DNA from: Dimorphilus gyrociliatus
Taxonomy: Eukaryota; Annelida; Polychaeta; Dinophilidae
Assembly (NCBI GenBank): GCA_904063045.1
Contig: CAJFCJ010000010.1
Location: 1,694,250 to 1,758,249 of the forward strand
Direction: 5' to 3'
Length of the DNA stretch: 64,000 bases
Both the position numbers and the translations under genes were made by a program. Under the pieces are notes generated by a model. That model ran no database searches. It was not told the DNA's origin and was given only the letters and a program-made list of their open reading frames with translations. Position 1 is the first letter of the stretch; each line of letters starts with the position of its first letter. Positions 1 through 10,589 of the stretch are shown here, in pieces.

Positions 1-54
1 CTATACTTAATTTCTTCACCTATTATCGCCTCACACGTGCTTATCTTGTATTAG

Positions 55-2651
55 ACAGATATATCGTGCCTTCTATACAACAAGAGTAGAGAAAACCATT
101 GCCAGTTTGAAAATGTTTGCGGTGTTCCCTATACTGCCCTACCAATGTCAACGGTAATTTTCTATATTTTTTCCCATGGCGTATCAATTTCTCTATAAAA
201 AATAACTTTCAGTCTTATATAAACACTAAATAGGCATTGTATTCTAAAATTTTCTTGCAATTCGTCAATTATAGCTGCTTTATTGTTATAGAAAAAAAAT
301 AAATGTTAAAATAAAACAGGTTATCTCCACCAAATACGATATTCCATTGTTGATGAGGAGGAAAGAAGCGAAATCATATGGTACGAAACAATTGGTTGAA
401 GGTTACTTTAAAAAAGGCGATAGATGCTTAATTATTGAGGATATTGTAACATCCGGTGGCTCAGTTCTGGAAACTGCGCAAGTATGCTTAATCGGGATAT
501 TTCATTACGTTACGTGACACTGGCGGCATTTTAACAACGTTTCCGATTATCCTGTCTATGCGCAATAATTTTGTTGTATATACGATTCACATTTTCTAAA
601 AGTCGGAAATGGCGTTATAAGCGCCCTAGTTAATACATAACAATGAAATACGTGACGTTTATTCGCTAATACCGGGAATTTTTAAAGTGATATTTACTTT
701 TTTTTCATTTACCTTTTAATATAGATACTACGAAATTTAGGATTAGAAGTACGCGATACAGTAGTCGTCCTAGATAGAGAACAAGGAGCAATCGCTTCAT
801 TAAAAAATCACAATATTGAAGTACATTCGTTAGTTTTTGTCACTTTTCATACAAAATAAATAAAATAATTCTTTTTTATCATATTTACAGGATATTCACA
901 TTATCTCAAGTTGTTGACTGCTTGCTTAGTGTTGGCAAACTTAACAGCTCGATTGTTAACAATGTCAAAACGTTTATCAAAGAGAATCAAGTAACTTGTG
1001 GCAAAAAGGTTAAAGAGATTCTTTTTAAATATTTATTATATATAAGGTTATATGTAAGTGATTTCTTTTTCGAAGAAACTGAGAAGAGATTACAATATTG
1101 ATTTCTCTCTCGAATGTAAATAACAATTGGGTCATAGTATTGGAAAAACAATTTTTTCTCCTTTAACGCTTTTCTTTGTCTAACTGCGAAAAATACAAAC
1201 AGGAAGAAGCGACTGAAACGAAAATACATCCACTAACTAGGCGAATTTGGGAAGTAATTAAAGAGAAACAAAGTAACCTATGCGTTTCCTTAGATGTCAG
1301 CGAAAGTGGAGATCTTCTAGATGTGAGTGAATATCTTGGCTAAGATTCTAGGCCTATATTAAGCTTATATAACTATGATTTAATAAAGCTGGCGGATAAG
1401 CTCGGTCCGTACGTGTGCATGATAAAAGTTCATGCTGACATCGTAAAAGGATTCAACGTGGATGTTGGTTTGCAATTGAAAGCTCTCGCTTCTAAACATA
1501 ATTACTTTATTTTTGAAGACAGGTACAGCAATTTTAGACTAATTTTTTACTTTCTTTCTTAAATTATATTAATTCTGAATTTGTTAAATTACCTTCTTTG
1601 GATTTTGGAGTTTGAGCCAAATCCAAAATAGAGTAATAAATCTTATTGTCAATAATGTCATATGAAACGAATAACATCCATCTTTATTCAAAATGTAATG
1701 ATTCTCTTCTGTAACAGAAAATTTGCCGATATTGGAAAAACCGTTAGCATGCAATTTTCAGGCGGAAATTTAGAAATAAGTAAATGGTGTGATATTGTTA
1801 ATGTGCATGCTCTTCCCGGTCCTGGAGTTATTGCAGGAATACGTACTGTTCGAGTTAGTGTATAAAAATAATATTAATACGGGAGATAATGCTAATCTTT
1901 TAATTAATTTCACAGCGTGATGTCGGTATTCTTGTCTTAGCACAAATGAGCAGCGAAGGAAACTTATTAAATGAATCCTATACCAAAAGTAAGTGCAATA
2001 GAGATAATATTAAACAGATAACCTAGTTCGTTAAACAAAAGTATTTCGATGCTCCTACATTAAAAAGCGATCGTTTAAAGTTTATCTTTCGCTTATTTGC
2101 GGATTTTTAATTCATAAAAGTTATCTAAAGCCTATTGTAATACAATAAGAGTGTTGATTGAAAGGTAGTTTCAACTTTTTATAAAGGAAACCGTTTTTAA
2201 TATTTCATTTTAGTATACCTTCAATTCTATCACATATTAAACATCTGCGTTCTATCTAATCAGGTGCTGTTGAACTATCTTCTGCTAATCGAGATTGCGT
2301 AATTGGATTTATAGCGCAAGAAAATTTGACGAACGATAGCTTTATTGTGGCTACGCCAGGTGAACTTTTTAGAATACGTTCTCTAAAGTTTCTTATATTA
2401 TTATCTCTTTTGACATGTAATATTGTATTATAATAGGAAATTTTTTTTTTACAGGCGTCCATCTATCCACATCATCTGGCGACTTAGGCCAAACGTATAA
2501 CTCGCCGCAAAAAGCTATTGAAAAAGGGTCAGACATAATAATTGTTGGTTCGGGTATTATCAAGTCCGATAACCCTGTGGAAGCGGCTGAAAACTACCGA
2601 AAAGCGTCTTTTACTGCAAAAATCCTCGAAAAATGCGCCTTATATTCCTAG
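55..2651 (+). CDS. UMPS: Uridine 5'-monophosphate synthase (OPRT-ODC bifunctional), 5' partial
   Basis: Bifunctional enzyme for the last two steps of de novo pyrimidine synthesis: orotate phosphoribosyltransferase (orotate plus PRPP to OMP), then OMP decarboxylase (OMP to UMP), cytosolic. Ten exons are visible: 55-153, 320-481, 725-828, 891-990, 1203-1322, 1389-1522, 1718-1853, 1916-1988, 2264-2359 and 2455-2651 (TAG). Frame is continuous across every junction. Exon 1 carries the CGVPYTALP segment and exon 2 the PRPP-loop motif [12 protein letters not shown] of the OPRT half. The ODC half shows [13 protein letters not shown] across the exon 6/7 junction, containing the DxKxxD catalytic pattern, and a C-terminal phosphate-binding stretch ([12 protein letters not shown]). 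Intron 3 uses the donor at 829 (gttagt), which alone keeps frame and family similarity. The first one or more exons lie before the window. No broken frame was seen. An AATAAA follows at 2731. Family assignment is secure; exon ends are by eye. Confidence 0.95.
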
Positions 2652-3105
2652 AAATTTGCGTTGACCAATCAGAATCCTCGATAGTTGCCGCCATCTTTCC
2701 CTCTAATCATTGAAGAGGGATGTTTCGCGGAATAAATTCTAACACTTTTTTTTTCAATACAATATTTATCTTGATATTATTGTCTTAATTATATTTTATG
2801 ATTTCGGAAAAAATTTTACGAAAAATTACCGTCTGACACGTATGTTCCTAGAATAAACTTTTTTCTAGAGCATTAATGAAACCGACCACCCCTCTGAAAC
2901 GTTACCCGGATGCAGAGGTCCATCTGCTGAGAGGAGAAATTCGCTAAATTTTTACGGATTATGAGCGAATAAACTTGCAATAAGTTAAACCGCGGATTTT
3001 AATCAAACTGGCGGGTATAACTTGAAAAAACAAAATTTTATTCGGGATATGTTTGTCGAAGATGGTAAAAGGAACGTCGGGTAGAAGGTTGTTCTATTTT
3101 ACCCG
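2652..3105 (+). other. UMPS 3' flank and likely upstream promoter/5'UTR of the calcium channel beta gene
   Basis: No coding signal apart from the following start codon. A CCAAT box (2665-2669) and a YY1-type motif read on the minus strand (GCCGCCATCTT, 2687-2697) sit within 50 bases of the UMPS stop. They may belong to the promoter of the next gene, which would then overlap the UMPS 3' UTR. This is inference from motif matches only. Confidence 0.3.
2731..2736 (+). promoter_or_regulatory. Poly(A) signal of UMPS
   Basis: AATAAA 80 bases after the UMPS stop codon. Confidence 0.6.
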
Positions 3106-6100
3106 ATGGATCAACATTCATCCTCCGGTCGGATTCAACTTACCGAGGCGGACCTTTCAGGGCAATCTTCTTATACGGTAATTTTTAAGAATATTTCATA
3201 CAGTTTTTAATCGAAAATATCGTGATTTGATTACATTAATATTTAAGTACGCGAGCGATAATAGGAGCAAATTAATGGAGGGTAGAAACCTACGAAATTT
3301 GACAAGTGTCTTTCTTACCTTGGAAATAGTTTTTTTCGGGTTCGGTATCATGCGTTTGGCTCAATTGCACACAATATTGACTCGTTTTTTTTCGCAACGG
3401 CTGCGTGTTTTATTGTATTCATTCAATTGACCAAGTTTTTTTTATTTTTTAATTTAGCTATATGTCTAAATGATGCGAAAAACCATTCTCCTTCTTTAGA
3501 TTTATTCATTCTATATATTAAGATTGTATAGTATTAATAGGGAAATTTAAGGTAAAAAAAATATATCTGAACTTTTTATGCTAACTTATACGTATGCGTG
3601 GAACATTTTCCAAATGCCAACCGCAAATGGCCGGTATTCGTTTTTTTTCTCTACATCGAGAAAAGCTAATAAGATTACGGCTCGAAGGTAAAAATATTTC
3701 TCAAATAAAATTAAAAAAGTAAGAGAACGAGAACAAGAACAGGAACAAGAATGCAACCATTCTTGAAAAAAAGCAGACAAAATCGATCAAAAGAGTGAGA
3801 GTGGAGGAGTGAGTGAGTGAGTGAGTGAGTGAGTGAGTGAGTTATTGAGTGAAGTGCTGGCTGGAAAATTTGAAAACAATGCAAAGTCAAGTATATATTG
3901 TAAAAGGCGAATAGGAGTTATTTTAGAGAAAAATTTTTTTGAATCTACCCTTTTATTATTTCAATTATTATCATTATTATTATTATTATTATCGGCTTTT
4001 CAAGTGTAATTTAACGATCGGTTTTACTTATAGTATGAGGGAATCTGCTTAATTGACTGTTGAAATACCGTATTTTGAAGAAGCTCCAGTATTTCATTAT
4101 CAATATTTGGGAGGGAGGGAGGGAGGGGGGGAGAAGAAAAAGAGATAAAATACAGGGCGTTTTCAGAATGGTTTGCAGTAGGCCTTCCCGTACTTTTTTC
4201 TCTTCCTCTTTGTTTTTTTCTTAGTGTTTATTAACTTTGCACCGAGAAAAAACGTTTTAAAGCTGTCCTTCATTTTTTGTAAACCAGAGACAATTACAAG
4301 GTACCTGGAAATTAAGGTTTTAGAATATGTTCCAGCTTGAAAGTGTCTTAATATTTTGGATACGTGTATTTTTTTTATTCACAGTTATTAGTTTCGACCA
4401 AAAAAATTATATTCAAATGTTACCACAGCGATTGTATAGTAGATATAATGCATTTTTTTTCTTTATTGGAACATCTGTAGTATTGAAATATTATATTGCA
4501 CCTGCTGCTTTTACCGGTGTTTTGAATACGGATGGCAAATGTTGGAAGTATCCGCCATTTTTACTAGAGGATGCTATGTAATCATAATTCTACAAACGAA
4601 TATTGCTACTGCAGTGTACGGAAATTTTATGTTACGTCCGGATTATTAGTATTAATCGCGCTCATCTCTTTCCTAGCTTCCTTTCAGGTGGATAAAATAT
4701 AAGATAATCTTTATTTGTCAATTCCGATATTTGAATTGATAAATAATTTTTACAATGCAGCATACTGCGTTTATAGTGTATTCATTTACGTGTATATGTA
4801 AACCTTATTCATTGATATACGATTATATTCCATATGTATAATGATTCCTATAAGTATATGTCCTTTTAAATACACCTACATAACTATTATGTAATAACCA
4901 TTTCATTCGTCAACAGGTAGGGAAAAGTGCGCGACGGCGACCAAAAATCAAAGTGCAGCAACGATCTGAGGAATCCGCCAGTTCTGGGAGCTTTATCAGA
5001 CAGGTAGATTGTTATGCTACCACATAACTTTTGCAGTAGGCTCTAGAAGTAGGTCAACGTTCTATTCCAGAACAGACTGCGCTTATTGATTTCGCGCTCT
5101 TCTAGGCCTAAATTATTGTTTATGAATCCACCTGTTTTTCTCTACGTTACCCTCTACCTTCTGTAAAAATTATTTTTACAGTAGGGCAAATAGTTTGTAG
5201 AGAAAAAATTTGATTGGTTAAGTCATGTAAGCATTTGTCACTTTCGAACGTCATCGTTAGTAAAATCAATAGACAAGATATGCGGCGGAACGCTCTTCCC
5301 GTCTAGACGCCCGTGTCCAATCGCCGTCGACTTAACATGGCAAACCGGAAGTAGATTTGTGCATGAATTATGTGATGCGTTTGTTTTTATCGGCGATATC
5401 ATGAGGAGTGATGAGAGTCGGGGAGGCGATGGTCAACACCGCTTCTTCAACTACTCCATCCTCCAGACGGCGCCTCGTATCCGATTCATCACTCTCCTCG
5501 GTAAAATATTTTTTATAATAGGCCTATATAATTTCTTTTTATCGTTTTTTCCTCTTTCTAACTCTTACACACCCCTACTTTCTCTCCATTCGTCTATTTA
5601 TCAGTCTATACCTTTTTACGCTCTCTATCAGTCTACCGAGTTAGACCTTTTGATCTGAGTCGCCCCTAGTTTACAAGGCTTGTTCTTTCATTTCGTCGAT
5701 AATGGATAAAGGTGCAGTTCATAAACAAATTACGGCATTGGCATCATGAAAAAGAGATCAGTCGGTTGCAACCGTATCTAATATGATTTGGCAGGTGATT
5801 ATCCTTTTTTGGCAATAAATTTCCAGCGTTGATAAAGAAAAAAAAACAAGCAGAAGGATAATATGTTATTCTCTTCAATCAGGTCTCTAGCTTTCTCTCT
5901 CTCGCTCTCTCCCCCCTTTTGTTTTCACAAAGCAGGATATCTCAAAGCCAAAGATCGAAATTCACCGCCAAACTCAAGATGCTATTATCCCATTGAGTTT
6001 GTGCCCTTTCCTAACCTCTGAATCGATTGTATGTTCCCGAGCAGAGCAGAATTTTTAAGCAACCATATATTTATTAACTAGTTTGCAACGTCATTACCAA

Positions 6101-9100
6101 AAATGTATAGACGGTTTTATTTGGAGATGAGGTCTATTTCTATGCCATCATTAATATAATATTAATATACTAATATATAGTTCACAAAAATAAGTACTGT
6201 ATATTCAATATGTACACTGCAATTTTATAGGTTTTGTTATATTTTATTGTCCTCTTTTTACTTTATCTATCTACTCCATTGCTTCAGGGATCGGCCGATT
6301 CAAATTTTAGCCAACCCTCATCTGAACTCTCAGAGGATGACAGAGACGCTTTTCGCAGGGAATCGGAACGTCAGGCTGTCAGTCAATTGGAAAAGGGCAA
6401 GGTAAAATTTTTATCTTTTACTCTCTATTCTTTTTCTCTGTCAATTATATAAACTTTTCGGCAGGCCGTCAGACAGTTAAACAAAGCAGAGGTTTGTGAT
6501 ATTATAGTAGAAAAACTTGATAAAATGTAGGCAAAAAACATAAAAATAAAAACGTTAGCTGAAACTGTTTGCGGTGGCCATATTACATTTGATTCGTGTG
6601 GTTTGATAAAAATAATAACTCATTTTTATAACATTCTTTATAGGATGTTACTTCTTTCGTATATAAAAGAATTATTTAATATTTCTCGTCAGTAAGCTGA
6701 ATAAACTTAAAATATTATATACTTTACACAGCATAAATAGCTGTGAAAAAAATTTCTTTTGGATTCTCATTTAAAGAAATATATATAACCAAAAAGTAAT
6801 TTATAAATGAAAATTATTCAAGTGCCTTTTCAAAGATGTCTTGATTATTCCCAATGATCAAACCAACACTTAAAATTGATATGTAAACCCGCTGACGGTC
6901 ATTAATTACCAGTTTTCTACTTTATTCTGTTGTTTCTTTTTGTGTGCATACATCAATATACGTATATACGACAATATACGCTATAACATACAATATATAC
7001 TGTATATAATCCCCTAAACAACTAGGCGTATATAAGTATATGTGTATGCTATGCATGACAACAGTCTTAGATAACTCTAACACACGTTTTAAACTGCAAC
7101 TAAATTTATATCCTAATGTATGTTATTTTCAATTAACACACATTACTCTAGAGTGTCTGTTGATAGTTAAGTGTTTTGATCTAATTTCCTTCACCTATAT
7201 CACAAGTATTTATACAATATTTCAAAAACAATTCCACCAAAATATCATCTTGTTATAAATACTAAATTTTGTTTTTTTTTGAATTATGCCTAAATAATAA
7301 TGAATAATTTTTTTTTGCACTCCCCTATATTTTTACTGTAGTATTCACGTACTTCCTTGTAAGATGTTGTAAAAAAAACAAAATAATTATTAATTACAAA
7401 ACGACAGGCTTTTAATTAGGGACGTATACTAGTTACCAACTTGAACTTAAAAGACGTATAGGATAGATATAAAAAGAGATTTCAATAAAATAATAAAAAA
7501 ATTTAAGATTTAAATAAATAAACTTTTTTTAACGATGCTGATGATACTTTTATACTAGTACGTTAATTACCTAATAGTTAGCTCTTTCTGAGAGTAAGAT
7601 AATACATTAATTAGCATACCCGAAAAAATATCATAAAGCAGATTTTCTTTAGTAAATATTCTTAGTCAAAAGTATTACCCTTATGCTTAATTCTGAGAAA
7701 AGAGTAAATTCGTTAGACCATCTGTGATTCTTATTATTTTTGAAACTATAAAAAAATAAAGAGAGAAAAAAAAGAAAAAAAGTTATTTTATAATGTTGAT
7801 TTTATTGAAATTATTGTATCATAAAACTATATTAGAAATTTTATAAAACTAATTTATCAATTTATCAAATAAATTTTTATATCAAAATTGATCTGTAACA
7901 TATGTTAATTATTATATTAAGTTTTTAATTGCTAGTTATTCATTTTTTTAAATTACTGATGGAATAAAATATAAAAAATTAAGATACAACTTTTTATAGT
8001 ATTGATAACGTTTTCTCATTAAATGAAATTAAGTATATTTTCAAAGCAAGCATTTATATATATATACATATATATATATCTATATTTATTTTTATATAGA
8101 AAGAGCTATGAATAAGCAGGTGCTAATTCTGTTTTTTTTATATATAATAGATTAACTAGTTCTTAATAAAAATAAATAATTTATAAATATAGTCAGGCTA
8201 AAATAGCGAAATCGTTGTTATTACAGAAATAACAACATTTTCGTCTTTTTTACAGTGCATTTAAGTTTGTATTAGTGTGCATTCATAGATTTTTGCGCAC
8301 TTTTTGACTGATAAAACAAGTTTCAGTAAACATTAATTATATTACTTGGGAAAAAAAATAAGTCGCATATGATGTATATATACTGTATATACATATATTA
8401 TTCTATAGATTGTCTAATAGCTGTATGATCTTTCTTCACAGACAAAACCGGTGGCTTTCGCAGTTCGGACGAATGTTGCATACGAACCAGGGAGCGATGA
8501 TGATTCACCGGTTCATGGCCAGGCTATAGGTTTTGCGCAAAAGGATTTCTTGCATATTAAAGAGGTGTGAAATTATAAATTGATATAAAAATCATCTACG
8601 AATCTCATTCAAGATATTGATTATCAAATTAAGATATTAAATATTTAAAATTTTAGAAAATTACTTTTTTTTTAAAAAAAATGGATTCCTACATTTAACA
8701 CTTGTTTGTTTCTCTTTTATCAAATAGAAATTCAACAACGACTGGTGGATTGGTCGGCTTGTGAAAGAAGGTTGTAAAATAGGTTTTATACCGTCACCGG
8801 CTAAATTGGAACAGCTCAAATTGCAAAACGCCAATGCTGCCGCGTCGCGAAATGTTAAATTGTATGGTCGTCAGGGTTCGAAAACGAATTCAAGTTCGAA
8901 TATCGATAATATACTGAATTCGAAAAGTTCGAATTCACGGGGTTCAACTCCTCCTACTCCTGGGTTCGATTTAGAACAGAACGGTGTTGATTCAAATGTG
9001 GGAGAGGATAGCGATAGTTTGGGTAATTCAAAAACATCTAAAGCGTCAATAACACCCCCCGCTAAGGAAAAACGTAAGCCGTTCTTTAAGAAAGTACGTA

Positions 9101-10589
9101 TGCTTTATTTGTAATAAATTCTTTTTTTGCTAAATATATATAAAACCAATACTTTTTATCCTCTTTTACAGTCGGAGCAGACTCCTCCTTACGAAGTAGT
9201 GCCTTCCATGCGCCCATTGGTCCTTATAGGGCCGTCGTTGAAGGGCTACGAAGTAACGGATATGATGCAGAAAGCGATATTCGACTTTTTGAAGCATCGG
9301 TTTGAAGGCAGGTGCGTAAACAATTTCATTATACTGTGTATGAGAGAAAGTTAACTATTCATTCATTCTACCTTTCTTTATAAATTTCATATTCATTATT
9401 CGTTTATATATGTTTATTCTATGTCATTTTAGAATCGTCATAACCCGAGTAACCGCCGATATTTCACTCGCCAAACGCTCATTGCTCAACAATCCGAGTA
9501 AAAAGGCCATTATGGAACGTGCGAATAGTCGTTCGTCCTGTATGGCCGAGGTGCAAGCGGAAATCGAAAGGATATTCGAATTGGCTCGAACTCTGCAGAT
9601 CGTTGTCCTCGATTGCGATACGATAAATCATCCTTCGCAACTCGCAAAGACATCCCTTGCTCCGATAGTAGTATATTTGAAAATTTCTTCGCCAAAGGTA
9701 AGCTGAATCGAAATAATATGTTTCCTATTCGTTGATCTTAATACGTTCGAGAATGTAAAGTTTTATCTTTTTTTACTTGTTTTAATAGGTGCTACAACGT
9801 CTGGTGAAATCGCGGGGTAAATCCCAAACTAGAAATATGAATGTACAATTAGTGGCCGCCGAAAAATTAAGTCAGTGCAATCCGGACATGTTCGACGTCA
9901 TATTAGACGAGAACCAGTTAGACGATGCCTGTGAACACCTCGCCGAATATTTGGAAGCCTATTGGAAGGCTACTCACCCGTTACCGGTTGCAAATCCTCA
10001 AGCACATCAGCAATCTCAGCAGATGGGTCAGGCTTCTTCCTCCTCGAATAGGGATAGGGATAGGGACAGGGACAGGGATAGGGAAAGAGATAGAGATAGG
10101 GCCGCTAGTAACGAGCGACTGTGTGATAGGGACACGCGTGATCATAGGTTAAGTAGAGAGCACGATCCGAGAGAGGATTACGACCGCTTTCCTGAGAGAG
10201 AACATCGTCATGAACATCATAGAACTGGTATGGAAGATTATGACAGGGATCACCACCAACATCACCAGCACCACCACGACAGAAATCGTCGATATAAGGA
10301 GGACAGGTATAAAGAGAGGCGACCCCCGCACTACGCTATGCGTTTTCCGGACGAGTTTGCCGAGCCTTATAATAGACCTGACCTCCACCGTTATGATTCA
10401 ATTGAAGAGGAACAGTATGAACATCCCCCTCACCGACGAAGGCATCCAATGCACCAAATAAGGCGGACTGATGAACCTCCTGAGATTGACCTCGATGACC
10501 TTGACAATGCGGAACCTCCTTACCCTCCTAGGGGGAATAGAAGGCCGGATAGGAGTAAATACCCACCACAAGGCAGTATAGCCATCTAA
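3106..10589 (+). CDS. CACNB: Voltage-gated calcium channel beta subunit (CACNB family)
   Basis: Cytosolic auxiliary subunit that binds the alpha1 I-II linker of high-voltage-activated calcium channels and promotes surface expression. Exons: 3106-3177 (ATG), 4917-5003, 6288-6401, optional 6465-6491, 8442-8564, 8728-9093, 9172-9311, 9433-9697, 9789-10589 (TAA). All join in frame; about 655 residues without the optional exon. Exons 2-3 encode GKSARRR..SFIRQGSADS, close to the N-terminal region of vertebrate beta1. The SH3 core ([13 protein letters not shown]...[21 protein letters not shown]) is followed by a long Ser/Asn-rich HOOK region. The guanylate kinase-like domain includes [32 protein letters not shown] and [25 protein letters not shown]. 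The C-terminal ~190 residues are low complexity: Arg-Asp/Arg-Glu runs, His-rich stretches and an acidic patch. The 24-codon first exon is chosen for its in-frame donor and is less certain than the rest. Confidence 0.93.
3178..4916 (+). other. Intron 1 of the calcium channel beta gene
   Basis: Non-coding in this model. It holds a (GAGT)n microsatellite and AT-rich sequence. A small in-frame alternative start (ATG at 3885, four codons then gtatat) is possible but has too little content to support. Confidence 0.5.
3807..3842 (+). repeat. (GAGT)9 microsatellite
   Basis: Uninterrupted tetranucleotide run inside the first intron of the calcium channel beta gene. Confidence 0.95.
5317..5352 (+). 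promoter_or_regulatory. Candidate internal promoter: CCAAT box and ETS site
   Basis: CCAAT (5317-5321) and a full ETS-type site ACCGGAAGT (5344-5352) lie in a locally GC-richer patch about 80-110 bases upstream of the alternative first coding exon of the calcium channel beta gene. This suggests a second promoter. Motif evidence only. Confidence 0.4.
5429..5500 (+). CDS. CACNB: Alternative first coding exon of the calcium channel beta gene
   Basis: An ATG opens 24 codons ([20 protein letters not shown], then SLSS) ending exactly at a gtaaaa donor in phase 0, so it can join the GSADS exon at 6288 and bypass exons 3106-3177 and 4917-5003. This would give an isoform of about 626 residues. Alternative N termini are established for vertebrate CACNB genes. 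Short upstream open frames occur (for example ATG at 5338, five codons). An ATG at 5401 opens another frame, but it reaches the same donor in the wrong phase. No transcript evidence. Confidence 0.55.
6465..6491 (+). CDS. CACNB: Optional 27-nt microexon of the calcium channel beta gene, a duplicate of the preceding exon end
   Basis: After a 63-bp intron with a gtaaaa donor and a ttttcggcag acceptor, 27 bases encode AVRQLNKAE and end at a gtttgt donor; both ends are phase 0. The sequence repeats the end of the previous exon (AVSQLEKGK). Counting the two codons overlapping the acceptor, RQAV.QL.K matches over 11 codons, with many of the differences at third positions. Skipping it gives the canonical family sequence; inclusion would add nine residues just before the SH3 domain. 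Confidence 0.5.
6492..8441 (+). other. Long AT-rich intron of the calcium channel beta gene
   Basis: About 1.95 kb, very AT-rich, with several TATACTGTATA-type palindromes and a TA run near 8056-8080. No exon-like stretch with splice sites was seen. Confidence 0.6.

Noticed and set aside
833-840. UMPS exon 3 donor at 833
   Set aside because: It would shift the frame into exon 4; the donor at 829 restores HS-IFTLSQ as in the family.
3227-4581. Open frames in the first calcium channel beta intron
   Set aside because: Short, hydrophobic or repeat-derived, without flanking splice sites in a compatible phase.
5401-5500. Start at ATG 5401 for the alternative calcium channel beta exon
   Set aside because: It reaches the donor at 5501 in the wrong phase for the GSADS exon, whereas ATG 5429 is in phase.
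8411-8433. AGCTGTATGA, resembling the 3' part of miR-9
   Set aside because: No seed and no hairpin; it lies in the polypyrimidine region before a calcium channel beta exon.
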